Below are positions 37,871 through 50,640 of a DNA stretch of 64,000 nt, one piece after another. The notes below the pieces were generated by a model that did not search any database, had not been told where the DNA came from, and saw nothing but the letters and a program-made list of their open reading frames with translations. This stretch comes from Atherinomorus stipes (Eukaryota; Chordata; Actinopteri; Atheriniformes; Atherinidae). The stretch covers positions 372,001-436,000 of the forward strand of contig JALJCO010007119.1 in NCBI GenBank assembly GCA_023101725.1. Direction: 5' to 3'. How positions within the stretch are numbered: the first letter of the stretch is position 1; each line of letters begins with the position of its first letter. The position numbers and the translations under genes were made by a program.

Positions 37871-38635
37871 ATTTCCACAATGATCATAATTGCCTAATTT
37901 TTTTTTTTTTTTACTAAAATCAAACCAAGATTTACTGACTAGATGGATTACAAGACACAGTTAATTTCCTAATTAAAAGATAATCCTTTAAAATCAACGA
38001 GGATCTAGCTGATCTTTAAAACTACCAATCTCAGACCTTTTCTTGACCTTTACTGACAAATATATGTATTTTTAACAACTGAGAAAAGTTGGCCAGGTTT
38101 TTATTAGGAAGAGATGGCCTCATTCTTTCTCTGCCTTCTCCCACTTTACTTCCTTCGTCTTCCAACTAGATGCAAGAGACCAGCACCAAGGCCCTACCAG
38201 TTCATCCATTTTTTATTTGGCGGCTAACAACCCCAGCCAGCGGCAGCCTAGACTGGGACCCAGTACTCTGCCGGAAAAGTGGTGCAAGGAGGAAGCGAAT
38301 GAGGGCAGAGTAAAGGCTGAAGGAACGAGGAGGAGAAGGGAGGGAGGGTATGCAAGAGTGTGAGAGAGATTAAAAGGACAGGAGGAGGAATATGGCGAGG
38401 GAAACAGACAGTAGGTGATGGAGGAAGAGAAAAGGCATTGCAACTGTTTCTGGATTTTTTAAGAACTTTTCTTGCTTCTACTCATCCGGATGTTTCATCA
38501 AGGTGGCTCTCTAAACTGCAAACATGCTCAGATCGCTGTTTTTCCAGCTTAACTGTCTGAAATTCAGTCTATTTTCTTCCAATGCTTTGTTTTTCCTTTA
38601 CTCATACTGAACACTGTTTTCTTCATTTGCGTCAC
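37871..38635. other. intron segment, nothing recognised
   Basis: AT-rich with a T run at 37900-37912 and a purine-rich stretch at 38280-38420. No feature supported. Confidence 0.45.
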
Positions 38636-38636
38636 T

Positions 38637-38760
38637 TTAGGAATGCACGATATTGGAAATTTGGTTGATATTCGATATGCTGATATTTTAAAACTCGTGG
38701 CTGATAACCGATATTGATACTGATATTAAAACTGAAAAAAATAAGCAGTCTTTTCAAATA
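38637..38760. mobile_element. hAT-like left-end fragment
   Basis: TAGGAATGCACGATATTGG followed by repeated GATATT/CGATAT motifs is the pattern of a common fish hAT terminus (TAGGGATGCACGATATTGG type). It stops about 36 bp before the next inverted-repeat element and no right end was found. Confidence 0.55.
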
Positions 38761-38795
38761 GCAGTTTTGTTATCCGTTTCCGACACTTTAAAAAA

Positions 38796-39226
38796 TGGGG
38801 GTTGGAAAAAATATAGATACACTGAAATATCGCGATATTTTCATATGCCGATATCAAATCGATATTTAAAAACACGATATCGGTGCATTTTACTTACAAA
38901 ATCTCTAGAGATTTCATCGCTCTGTTACAAAATCTCACGATATTTCCTGAATTCTCGCAAGATTTCATAACAGAACAATGAACTATTGCAAGATTTTGTT
39001 AGTAAAGTAGACTGATACCATGTTTTTAAATGTCAATAGGATATCAGCATATGAAAATATCGCAACATTTTTGTGAATTCTCGCAAGATTTCGTAACAGA
39101 ACGATGAAATATTGCAAGATTTCATTAGTTAAATAGATCGATACTGCATTTTTAAATGTCAGTATATCATCAGCATATGAAAATATTGTGATATATTTTA
39201 GTGTATCGTTTTTTTTCCCACCCCTA
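38796..39226. mobile_element. inverted-repeat DNA element with internal tandem duplication
   Basis: The left arm starting near 38796 (GGGGGTTGGAAAAAATATAG) and the right arm ending at 39226 (minus strand TAGGGGTGGGAAAAAAAACG) align as inverted copies for roughly 95 bp, through ATACACTGAAATAT and ATTTTCATATGC. Two direct copies of a unit with period 126 bp, marked by GAATTCTCGCAAGATTTC at 38949 and 39075, fill the middle and right. Non-coding. Confidence 0.7.
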
Positions 39227-42200
39227 GTCTTTAGAAGTTTTAAAGTCTGTAAAAAAATAAGTTTTTGAAGAAGTTTTTTTTTTTTTTTTTTTTTTAAGAC
39301 TTTAGAAACAGCTGCCTGATCAGTTAAATATGAATGGGGTGGCCCTACTTCTTTTATTTCCTATTGTCTATTGACTGTTAATATTTCACTTAATTCCTGT
39401 TCTTCCTCTTGTTGTTGTTGTGACAACAGAAAGTTTTTGGTTTTTCTTTTACTTAACTTACTCTGTGTGTTTATGAAAACATGGTCATGATTATCAAATG
39501 TCAATGCAATGCAAAGATGATGTTTGTTTCACATTTATCTCCCCAAAGTAGAAATCAATTAAGTTAGGTTAATCTATCTTTTGGCATATGGAAAAGTGAT
39601 CATAATAACCTGATTAGTTATTTATAGTTCAAGTCTAACTTGAACTATAATAAGAGTAATATGGAAGAAAATTTGGTCTGAGTTTTGAGAAAAACCAGGT
39701 GAGATTTATTTTTAGGTTCGTATCTGCAAAGTTTGTATCTACTATGTAATAAGGTATTGGTGGCAGATGACATTGTGTCAAATGTCTTGATAATACTGTA
39801 TTGCACATTGTAAAAGTACAAATACAAAAACACACACAAAAGATTAAATTGTGCACAACAGTTTTGTTGGACGGAGTTTCTTTGCAAGTGTTATGATCAC
39901 CTTAAAGCTTACCTGGAACTAAGAAAAAAGGTTGGGTCCATTACCTGTAACCAACTTCTGTTTCTACTTTGTTTTTTATTTATTTACTGCATATCACCTC
40001 TGCAAGATGCTCAGAACAACTGAAACGCCAAGTGGCTTGATAATGGTGCACGAGTACCTGAGAAAATAAGTGCAGATTTAAATCTACAGCTGATTAAATA
40101 ATCATTAAGTTGATTATTCATTTATTCCGTTTATTGTATTTTCTGTAAAATCTAAACATTTAATCTTCTTTGAAAGCATCCTCAATTTATTTGGTGATTA
40201 CCTTTTTACATTTTTAATTATGAAGACATAAACACAACATGGCTAAATCTTTTTTCAACCACTCTCAGGGATAATAGAACAGACGACTGTAATATATCCC
40301 TTCATCCTGAAGTGGACACTCAGCACCATTTCACCTCTCTGCTAAGATTTCCCAAAACACAAAATCCCCCTTGTATACATTCTGTGAGGGCCAGAGGCCA
40401 GCTGCATATCCGATTACTGGCCACAGTGAAAAAGGTGAAAAAACATTAGCCATTACAGCTGCAGGCCTCCAAAACTATGATGTCCATAAATTTTTATTGT
40501 TTGTTCAGTATTGAAATCTCATTAAAGGACATAAATCATGTGTGCACGACACCCAACTTTCTGTTTTTTTTAAGATAACCTGTCACGTTTGCATTTCTCT
40601 GCTTTTACTATTACAGAAAGATAATATGAACAAAATAACAAACATAGCCTGAAACTTAAAACCGGCTTTATTGTTTGAACTTTGAGTTAATTTCTTCAGA
40701 ATTTACAGATGAAATCTTTAATATCACTATATGAAAATAGAGCCTTTTTTTCAGGACCTATCAGTACTGTGAAGCTGCGTTAACTGAGGAAATACAGTAC
40801 ATCTACAGTATGTCCTTATTTCATTCCAAAAGAATGCAGCAAAAACAGCTCAAATCAAAGCTGTCGTCATCACAGGAACTCGTCCCGACAGATTCATCTC
40901 ATGAGGTGCCTTAAACTATTTTTCACTCAAAACAAAACCCTTCCTCAGATAAACTCTTCAAACTCTTTGGGCATAAAAACCTGGTCTGTTTAGGATTCCA
41001 TGACAAAGATGAGGATATTAGTGTTTATGTCTGAGTCTTCTTTTATTTTTTCTTAACTGGTGAGGAAGATCCTCCGCGTGCTGTTTGTTTGCCATTTTAA
41101 ATCAACTCTCCAAATATTTGCTTCATGTCCCGTGTGGTTTTGCATCCTGTGTGTCTGCACATACAGATGATGTTGTGGTATTGCCCACCAGCACGCACAT
41201 AAACACCCATACAAGCTATACAAATGTACAAAAGCTTGTACTGGCCAGCGATGACTACGTAAACATTCCAATACTGTATATGTGACTTACTAAATACCAC
41301 ATTCTCCACAGTGAAACATGCCATTTTCTTCTCATTTGGATCTCTTCTTGTCTCAAGTATAAATACTCCTCAAAGTGGTCCACACGAGCAGCTAAATGTC
41401 TTTACAATGGCTAGCTTATTTGAAAATACTAAAAAGACTATCGTGTTCTTCAGCAATCAGACATTGCCATCAAATTTATGACAGAAATACAGCTTTCAAA
41501 CTGGTGAATAAATCCTCTGGTCATCCGGAATTTGTAAGCTTAGGTCAGTGTGTAGAGCGGTAAAGCAAATTGTGAAGGAAAAAGCTGAAAGGTTTGACTG
41601 CTGTTGGTAATCCAAAAGGTCACATTTACATGTCAGTGCAGACTGCATGCAGACAGGCCAAGCCAGTATTGGATGTCAGAGCCACAGGTAAGCAAGACAA
41701 GAAGTCATTTCTTAAGCTTGAGACAAAGTAAGGGCCACTCTTCCCCTTTGCTTTGTCCTGCAGGTGTGAGAAAACGGAGCCAGCAAAGGATCATGGTGTC
41801 AGGCTTTACATGCAAGCATGATAAAGACTGCTCGGGAGTAGTTTTGCACATGTGCATTGAGGCGATCTTATTGAGATTTTCTACAATGTGGTGTGAAATA
41901 AGAGAACAGTTAAGGATTACATGAACCATCAGGTCCACCTTGTAGGGACAAGTAGGCACAGATCACTTTATCCAGTGGAAGCAGAGAGGAGAGAGTGGTA
42001 GAGGGAGAGAATCTAGGGGTATAATGTCATCCCACAACCCCCCATTTGACACTACAAGGGAGACTTTAGTCAGTCTAAATAATCCATGCTGTTCCATTAA
42101 ATTTGCAGACTAGCTTCCCAAGTCTCTGTCTCTAAGCTGAGAAAGACAGAGCGATGATTCTGTGCTGGGAGACATGAGAGAGGGAGGTTAGGTATCGAAT

Positions 42201-45139
42201 TAGAATAAACTCATTCAGTTGTCTGGAGAAATCACAGATTTATCTTCAGTTAAATGATGTTGAAATGTTGAGAAAAGAAAAGAAAATAGACATCCTCTAA
42301 GAGGAGAATAAGATGGACAGCAGAAGGAAAAAAATGCACACAAACTGAATTTGTGTGAAACTTATTAGCTCATGACTGCCTCACCACCACATCTCTCCTT
42401 GTTCCCCAGTCCATGAACAGTAACCATTAGGTGTGTGTGACTGGAGCCACTACTGTGACGGAGATTGTTGCAGTAACAGCATTATTGACTTGTTTCCCCA
42501 GCTACATTTGCTTAGTCGTCTTGAGGCCCGATCACTAGACTCTGGGCTGTGAAAATCAGGGCTTGCATCCATGCGGGATAAATCTTTAGCAAAGGCTCAG
42601 AAATAAAAAAAAAAGAAGAAGTAAGGAAAAAGTACCGCAGCAAGAAAATGGGAAATGATGGGGGCAACAGAAAGTGGAAAACTTTGAGGTGCGGATTACG
42701 ACAGTCTGAGTTTATCGACTATGAATTCCTTCCTCCTGTTAGAAGTAAACTCATGTGGCATCCTATCTCTCCATCTCAGCTACAGTGTGGGCGTGAAGCG
42801 CCATGAGAGATGCAGATTGCTGCTTCACCTCTGCTTTCCTGTGAACCATGGTTCAAAAGTCAAGGGGCATCTGAGTTGCTTTGGGACTTCTGGAAATAAA
42901 AGAAGCAATTCATATTTGCAGAATCCAGTTGTGAGATCTCATGAGGATGCACAGAGATCGACTTAGATATAGAAGGAGGGAATTCATGCGTAGCATGTTT
43001 AAATTATTATTCAGGCAAGAATTTAAAGGTAAGTTTTTTTTTCAGAAAGCAGCTGCAAAGTGTGGTTAATGGCATAAGAGCATGATGAGTCGTAGACATC
43101 AAATGATTCTGTTTGCAGGCATGATTATATCACAAACACAGAACATGCAGACACAAATTTTCATGCCTTGCTTGTGGTCCAGCTGATCTATCTGGTCACA
43201 GTGGTCTCAAAGCTGACTGTGAGCTGTGCTTCAAGTCGAATAGACTCACTCTCCGGTCTTACATTCTGCACATCACAAGCTCACTATGGAATGTTATGGG
43301 AAATTCATGGCAGATCTATCCATCAAATATTAATAATCTAGTGGGCTTTCTTACAGTTTTTTCCCCTGGTATCTGGTCACTGCCACTCTGAGAGACTTCC
43401 CACAAAAAGAACAAACCAAAGAGAAAAGAAGAGAATGAGAAAAAAAGGGCAAAGCTGGGTAAGGAAAAGGTACGAGGGGTACAAGGGTGTTCGATATTTT
43501 CTTTTGAGGGCCAGAGTTGGGCTACCTTCAGTGCAGAGTCTTGATACACAGGTCCCAAGGTGTAAACACAAACTTGTACACTGTTTGTGCCATTGTTGTT
43601 CTTCTTTCTGAACACTTGTTTCAGGTGTGTTGTCAGCTGGTGAGAAGGGATCCTGGTGTCCAGAGACAGAAATGTTAAGTCTGTGGTTTCCACTGGCTGT
43701 GAGGTTCTCAGTTCTTTTGGTCTTTGTGACAATCTCAGAGCCAGAGATAAGAAAGAATATAAGTTATAGATGGATGTTAACAGCAGAGCTCGCAAATGTG
43801 CTAATAAAATTTACAAATGAACAGATGAAAAATGCCTTCCAGGGAATCGTGTTTAGTTGCCAGATTATAAATATTAACTATTAGCAATGCCAGAAGAAAG
43901 CCCGGAAACAGACTACTGTCATGCACATATTCAAAGATTTATTAAAGAAACACACTATGCTGGAAATATTGAATCTGTTCATCAATGGAGCCCTGTTCTT
44001 CGCCTTTGACACAACCCTCCCAACAACCCCCCGAAATACCAACACCCACCATCAACTGCATAAGTAGAAATGCAGGGTCAGCAGCGTCCCCTCTGGCCTT
44101 GCTGACCAACACATATTCTAATAATCACCTTCCTTCTATACTGCTAGGGCTGCAACCAATGGATCCCTCGTCCTGCTTTCGCCCTCTGTCTCTACCTATA
44201 CCAGGGGCTTTACGGAGCGGCACTGCTTCGATACATTAAAACTGCTGCCCCATGATCAAACGAGCAAATACCTCCCGGGTCAGCAAAGGGCTACCCCACG
44301 TCAGTTAACAATGCAGCATTTAAACATCAGACGTATGCAAAGCGGCTGATACACAGGGGAGGAGATGGGCGGCAGGAGAAAGCAGGGAAGCAAGGCCTGG
44401 ACTGGAGAGATAATGAGCGCAGGAGCCCACAGGAGAACATCAACCGCTATTTAACACAACCATGTCAGCACCTACACAGCTTTATGATAAAAAAAATATA
44501 AGCTGTGAGGCTGCATCAACATCATAACAAGGATGACTAATCGTTGAGTGTATATCTTGGCCAAAAAAAGCAGACATTAATGTATTAGATTTTGGGTTAG
44601 AGCAAATATTCTACATTTGCTCCATAAATCGCAACTTCTATACAGACAAATTCTGACAGAAACTGAGAAGAAATTATTCCAAATTCATGAAAAATATTGC
44701 CACAAAAGACAACCATTTTACCTCCATCAGAGATGCAGGAAGAGCTCTGATAAAGCGACCTTCATGAGCCAAATGAGACAGGGGAGGAAAAATGACAGGT
44801 TATTGTCAGTCCAAGCAGACGTTTATTTTACATGCTTACAGTATGGCATCCTTTTGCCAGCCTGAAAGTGTACACAAGGCCACAGGGATGTAAGCCCACA
44901 CACAAAACGTACAAGCACAGGTCATGTTTGCTCATGAATACTTAGCACACACAGATCCATGTCTGCAGATATGTGGCCAACATCAAGTCCTCCCAAATGA
45001 AAACTGGGTCCTCGGAGCCATTAACGTACCTACACATGTATTTTTTCCACATTTTAGAGAAGAAGGGGATGCACCTCTTTTAGTCTGTAGAACCCTTTAA
45101 TCATGAAGCTTAAGGCTGAAGAAGAGTTTCTTTTTGCTT
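39227..45139. other. AT-rich intron, no gene seen
   Basis: Contains a 22-bp T run (39274-39295) and otherwise unique sequence. Frames on both strands (for example 159 codons at 43316-43795 minus) show no domain and have no supported splice sites. No mobile element ends were recognised. Confidence 0.4.
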
Positions 45140-45440
45140 TTTTCCCCCAGCTTATCCCTGTCTCCCTCTGCCTACTGCTTGGTTAACCGACTGACCTGCT
45201 GTCAAAGGAGCCTTTGTGAGTGCGCATTGGCTGAGGGCCAATCAGATCCTCTGGCTTGTCTGTCTCAAGAAGGAAAATGGCGCCCTTGGTATGCCATCAG
45301 CAGCAGAAATGTGCAGACAGTCTGACTGCTGAGGAAGGCTTGGCTGGCTGTGGCCCTTCCAAAACTATGCCGGAGGTATTACCTGTCTGGCTTTCAGCCA
45401 GAGGGACTCGTTCTGCAAAGGCCTGTGGTTGTTTATCTAT
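45140..45440. promoter_or_regulatory. possible conserved non-coding element
   Basis: GC-balanced unique segment with TGCGCATTGGCTGAGGGCCAATCAG, which pairs inverted CCAAT boxes (ATTGG at 45225-45229 and CCAAT at 45238-45242), and AAAATGGCGCCCTTGG. No splice-bounded exon. Inferred regulatory potential only. Confidence 0.35.
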
Positions 45441-45846
45441 TTATTCACTTACACCTTGTGCACATGGGCACTTGAAAAACATTTTCACTGCTTAACATCC
45501 ACTTCCACAGGTTCTCCTTTGAACTGCACAGGTACATGGGATAAAAATCCTGTTCAAGTGGTTTAACTTGCAGTACTTAGAATCTGTTGGAAGACAAATG
45601 TGATTCATTTCAAAGGAAAACCAAAAAGGAACATTTACTAAACTAATTCAAGGTTAAAGCATCACTTCTTCTTCTCACTTCAGTAAAAGAAAACATTTAC
45701 CTTTATTTGACTCTCACCCACATCCATCATGCAGTCACTGCCACTCAGGCAATAAAGATTTATAAATGATTGATGCTTAATGCCATTTCAAACAATTGCA
45801 TTTTAAATACAGTACATAAATATTGAGCTCACTAATAAAGATTTCT

Positions 45847-46054
45847 TTTTTTTTTTTTTTTTTTTAAGGATTTTTTGGGCACTAGTGGCCTTTATACAAC
45901 AGTGTACAGTGACAGGAAAGGGGCAGAGAGAGTGGGGAGTGACATGCAGCAAAGGGTCCTCGACCGGGAATCGAACCGGGGCCGACTGCGCTGAGGAACT
46001 GTAGCCTCTGTTCATGGGGCGGCTGCTCAACCAACTGAGCTAATCACCGCCCCG
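45847..46054 (-). mobile_element. tRNA-derived SINE with intact target duplications
   Basis: On the minus strand the element starts with a tRNA-like head containing a Pol III A box TAGCTCAGTTGG (46042-46031) and B box GGTTCGATTCC (45977-45967). A tRNA-unrelated body follows and ends in a poly(A) tail (T run 45846-45865 on plus). It is flanked by identical 15-bp target-site duplications CTAATAAAGATTTCT at 45832-45846 and 46055-46069. The 54-bp A-to-B spacing suggests descent from a tRNA with a long variable arm or an expanded head. No SINE family name is assigned. Confidence 0.92.
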
Positions 46055-46069
46055 CTAATAAAGATTTCT

Positions 46070-47484
46070 GGTCATGATACGCTTAAATTTGTGGTGAATA
46101 TTTTCCAACAAACTAAAATGTAACAAAGAATTTTATTCTGCAGGTAAATTTTGGCAAAGATAAAGGGACTTCCAAATGAATGAATGAATAAACAAAATAT
46201 CAAACACAAACACAACCACTACACAACAAGAACACACGTTCTGAAAACAGAAACAAGACTTTGCTCAACGCGTCACTGTTCATTTCTACTATGTAAAACC
46301 TGCCAAAGACAAATACAACTGCACAACAAAGTGCCACTTGTGACACATCATCGGAGGAAGCAAATGTTCAGGCTCCTGCTTCAGAAACAAACTTCTGACA
46401 GCAGGAGATGATGAAACAGAGCAGATCCCAAATTATTCTCCTCAGAATCTGCTAAACCTGCAACAGCCTGGAGCATGCTCCTCACCCTGCTCCTGATAGA
46501 AAGATGGAAAGAAAGTTGAAAAAAAGAAAATGAAACGAGAGAAAAAGGTGGAAAAGCAGTGATGTGGGAGTGCTTTACTTTTAACCCTTATTCAGGACTT
46601 TTTTTTTTTTTTGCTGTGAAAACATGAGAGCATCCTGCTACTTACCTGCTATTGTGAGTGTAATTTAAACAGTACAGTAAATACACACAAACCAGACGTC
46701 CTTCTCTCTTTAAATGTTTACATACACGCAATGTACACACACAAACATTCGCTTAATCACAGTGACATGCTGTATGACCACATGTCAAATGACACACTCA
46801 GCGGACCATAAATCTCATGTTTAGACCCAAACAGAAACGCCGTTCTTGGCAGCGCTCATGTGTTTTCTATGAGCTGGGTGGAGGGAAAGAGGAGGAAAGG
46901 CGAGACTTGCTCATTTCACACTAAGAGGCGAGCCAGGGAGAAGCAACTGAATCTAGCCATAAACAAGGTGGGAGTGGAAAAGAGGGGACTTCTTTTAGAC
47001 TCCATCCCTTCTAGGCTTTCTCACAGTTATCTATTATCAAAACCTCTGTCTTACAGGGCAAGTCTACAAGACACAAGCCCTTCTTTGCACTTACAGTCTG
47101 GACTCGAGCTGGTGTAAGAAAAACTGGGGGAATCTAAGTTGAGAAAATATAGTTTTTTGCAAGTCAAGCTGATGAAGAGCCACTGAAACCACTGAAACAA
47201 TGGAAGAACATGTAAAAAAAATTGCAAAACCAACAGTCATTTTGAATTTAACCAAATCATCTCTGCAGCATTATTAAGCGTTCTCAGGAAGAGGTGCACA
47301 CTTCATGCACTGTAGACAGAAATACACCTCATCCTCATTATGATTTAGGTTAAGTGCGTCAGTGGAGGTAACCTATGTGAGGGTTGTCAGTTCTATCTAG
47401 GGTTAAAAAGAGAAAGAATGGGAGCTAACGGAGGGAAAAAGTGAGCACAGTGGGGTAAAAATGGAGGAAATGGGGAAAGGCGTT
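46070..47484. other. intron segment, nothing recognised
   Basis: Mixed AT-rich sequence with a T run near 46600-46612. No gene or element supported. Confidence 0.45.
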
Positions 47485-47665
47485 TAGCTGGATTTTTTTT
47501 AAAGAGGGGTCATCAGACATCTCCAGAAGGCCCTCGCTTGTCAAGTGTTCCACTGACTGTGCCATTTCGTATCTGAGGCGGATTTCACGGGTTATTCTAT
47601 TCTCGTCTGCGGGCCGCAGTGGTGTGTAAAATGAGAGGGAAGGCTATGTTTTGGGAAATCTAATT
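47485..47665. promoter_or_regulatory. possible conserved non-coding element
   Basis: Unique segment with several CpGs (CCATTTCGTATCTGAGGCGG, CTCGTCTGCGGGCCGCAG) after an AT-rich lead. No exon signals. Confidence 0.3.
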
Positions 47666-47954
47666 TGAGGCCTGTGTTTGTTTTTCCTGCCTTATTTTTC
47701 AGACGGGAGCCTGGCTCCAAAGCAGCACAACTCTCTTCATTCCCCCTAGTTTCACAACAATGTCCAGCACCAGCATCCAACAAAAACCTATACGTACAAT
47801 TGAGACAAGGACATGAAGCTGACATCTCTCTTCTTCTTGCTTTTGCATTTCAACTCTCAGAATTAAGCACAGTTAATTGGGAGGATTTCTGTCACAGGGA
47901 CATATGTACACGTGCCTATAGCTGCATTTATTTTAAAAAAAAAAAAAAAAAGAA

Positions 47955-48160
47955 ATGTTAGCAGTCATCCTTTGGCAGTTAATTGCAACATGCTCCCTGT
48001 GGGAGGAGAGAGGGGTCCTCTGTCGATAATTAATCCTTGTTTAAAAGAGTAAATGACATTCATTAGTGGGGAATCGAGCCAAGTGCCATTATTTACATGG
48101 CAATAATCTTGAGCATGCTGGTGGCAGTCTTTTAATGTTACAGAAATAACTCTGGGACAG
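47955..48160. promoter_or_regulatory. strong candidate conserved non-coding element
   Basis: Repeat-free run of homeodomain-type cores: GCAGTTAATTGCAACATG, GTCGATAATTAATCCTTG, GACATTCATTAGTGGGG and GCCATTATTTACATGGC (the last an inverted GCCAT/ATGGC pair). It shows no coding constraint pattern and is the most enhancer-like stretch in the intron by eye. Confidence 0.45.
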
Positions 48161-49204
48161 GGGATGAGTACAGTTGCTTTCCTCCCCTTTTTTCCACGTC
48201 TTCACACCCAGGAACAATTAGGCCCAGGCGAACAGATGGGCAGGCCTCCGAGTGTGAAAGCTCCTCTTCATCTCTTTCCTTTCTGACTCCCTCATCCACA
48301 TGCACTCAGGCATGTGCACACTGTCTCTCTCACACCGACACACACAGCCAAAATAAAAACTAACACACAAATCCTCTTCATAAATATACACATAAACACA
48401 TTAAGGCTCACAAGGCAAATTTCCTAAGAGGCTAAAGAGGGACTTTGTAATTGTAAGGACACAACCACAAAAGCTGGTCCTATTAGAGGCATTCACGGAG
48501 GAAAGGACAACACGCTTCAGTAGAGATGAAAAGCACGGTTCTACAAAATACATGTCTCCTATCTGATGAAATATTAATCAATTTATGTTTTTATCAAGCT
48601 GCCATTTTTTTTTCATAAAATAAATAGTGAGCTATTGTCATTATTGGTATTTACCAATGATATATGTAGTACATATATCTTTATGTCAATACTGCTGAAG
48701 TTGGAATAACAATTAAAAAGTTACATAACAGGCCACTTGTTGCACCACCCAAAGCTTTCCACAATGAAACTAGTGTCTGCCCAATGTACTGTCAGGGATG
48801 TATACAAGAATGGAAAGCAATGACTGCAGACACAAAGAGGCAATGATGATCACAACCCCCCCCAACAATTGTGTGTTTGTATTTTAAAAAGGAGAAAAAC
48901 AATCGTGAGAGGATGCAGATAAAGAGTAGTCGTAGTAAAGTTTGCCATCTCTTTTTCCTGAATGATGAAATATGCTCTGTAAAAGACAGATGCAGTTAAG
49001 TCTGTGCGTTACTGTGCAATACCAACAACATCCACTAGGGGTTGGCTGCCTTTAAAAAAAATTATCTTTATTAACTAAATCGAGACATGTGTTATTCATC
49101 ATTTTGGTGATTTTTTTCTGATTAAAGTGCGGGTGATGTTTCTCCTAAAAAAAAACAAAACAATTATATAATTAAAAGCGTCGAAAAGAGTTTGTCTGTT
49201 GTGT

Positions 49205-49235
<31 letters not shown>

Positions 49236-50309
49236 GGGGGGTTGATTGACATTCCTGGTAGCCAACAAGTCTGGGAGACAGACTGGTATGTTAATGTATT
49301 GTAATTTTCTGTAATTCTATTTCAGTTTTCAGTAGAAAAAGTCATTTATTTTTCCTCGAGCAATTTTCCTGCATTTCTTTCTTTTCTATTTAAAATCAGT
49401 TTCTGGTGACACAGAGGTATGGCTTGTTCTTTGGTTAATTGGACTAACAGGCCAGACTGTGAAAAATTTTGGTGTCTGGTTGAGGTCTGCCTCATTTTCA
49501 AACACATGACCTCTTCATTTATTTTCGTTGCAGGATTATTGGCCCTGATGACCTAGATCCTGGAGGGTTTCCCCACTCACCTGTCCCATATCAAACAGAA
49601 GGTCACACACGTGAAAGCTAACACACCTGTTATTGTGCAACCTGTTACCCATCTTTGTCTCGATAAGTACAATGATTAATGTATCAGTCCTTGGGGAACT
49701 ATGTGACAAAAATAGAGGAGAAAGCACTGGGAGTGTACAATACAACTTCACAGTTTCAGCATGCCTTCAGCTTGCTCCATGGACACAAGGGATAGTCCCT
49801 CCCCCTCTGGTCATGCTGTTAGACAGGTAGTGTTCCAACAGGTAGTCTAGTCTCCTCCTTCACCCATAAGATTAGGTAACATCATCTTGTGTTTGCTGAC
49901 ACCAAGGCAGCAGCCCTGAGCCCCACAAAACCTCCTCCATCATATTCTGTTTCATGCCCCAAACAATGAATCCTGTCAAAAAGACAAACACTAATCACTT
50001 CATCTTTGCTTATTCGGATTGCTAAATCTAACCCACCCATGGACAAGTGAGAGTAACAGAGAAAACCAAAGCATGCTGAAAAGGAGGTCACTGTTTCTGC
50101 TCTCTCAGTAACCACAGAATTAATGAACACATAACTGCACCTATTGTGATATGTAATTTCTTTCCTTTGAGACCAAACAAAGTTTAAACTACAATCCTCT
50201 TTTTTTCTCTCTTCATGCTGATCAAATGTCAGGCTGTTATTTTAGCTACCAGGAGGATTGAGGGCTAGCACGGCCCTTCCCAAGCTAAAGGAAAACTTCC
50301 AAGAAATCC
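48161..50309. other. intron segment with a GT/G-run, no gene seen
   Basis: Contains (GT)n followed by 23 G at 49201-49241. The remainder is AT-rich unique sequence with no recognised feature. Confidence 0.45.
49201..49241. repeat. (GT)9 followed by a G23 run
   Basis: Eighteen bases of GT repeat then 23 consecutive G. This run can form a quadruplex and is a likely site of assembly length error. Confidence 0.95.
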
Positions 50310-50640
50310 AATAAAATCCAGGGTGTGGGTCTTGCTAACCCGTGTATCCAGCTAGCCCCACTTCCGCGACCTCTTCCTTCAGCCACTCCTCACCAAACCC
50401 CAATCGATCCCCTTATCTCCTGAGATCAAAGGTCTGCACGGCTGTTGTACATTTAGCCTTGGCTGGATCCTCCCACATCATGTCTAAATATTAATGATAA
50501 TAAAGTCTCACACCCATCTCTGTGTCAGGCAATTACAGCCAACATTGATCCTCAGCTCTCTGCTCCAATTAGAACTCACCTCTCGTAATGCGTCCTGGCA
50601 CATCAAAGGATAACAGGCATTGATCCACTCCTGGATCTTA
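50310..50640. promoter_or_regulatory. candidate enhancer with consensus TCF/LEF site
   Basis: Unique mixed-composition block in the intron with AGATCAAAGG at 50423-50432, a full match to the TCF/LEF consensus. It also has CAATCGATCC just upstream, AAATATTAATGATAATAAAG (homeodomain-type) and CAATTAGAAC. No coding structure. If active it could be Wnt-responsive; tcf7l2 is the expected neighbour, so feedback is conceivable. Confidence 0.45.
50423..50432 (+). promoter_or_regulatory. consensus TCF/LEF binding site AGATCAAAGG
   Basis: Ten-base match to the established TCF/LEF motif. By chance an exact match to a specific 10-mer on either strand of a 64-kb window is expected about 0.1 times, although allowed degeneracy raises that. 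Confidence 0.5.

Noticed and set aside
43316..43795. 159-codon minus-strand frame
   Set aside because: Low-complexity Phe/Ser region from a purine-rich stretch; no recognisable domain.
45940..46054. tRNA gene on the minus strand
   Set aside because: A and B boxes are present, but the body, poly(A) tail and target duplications show a tRNA-derived SINE; the A-to-B spacing and acceptor region do not give a normal tRNA fold.
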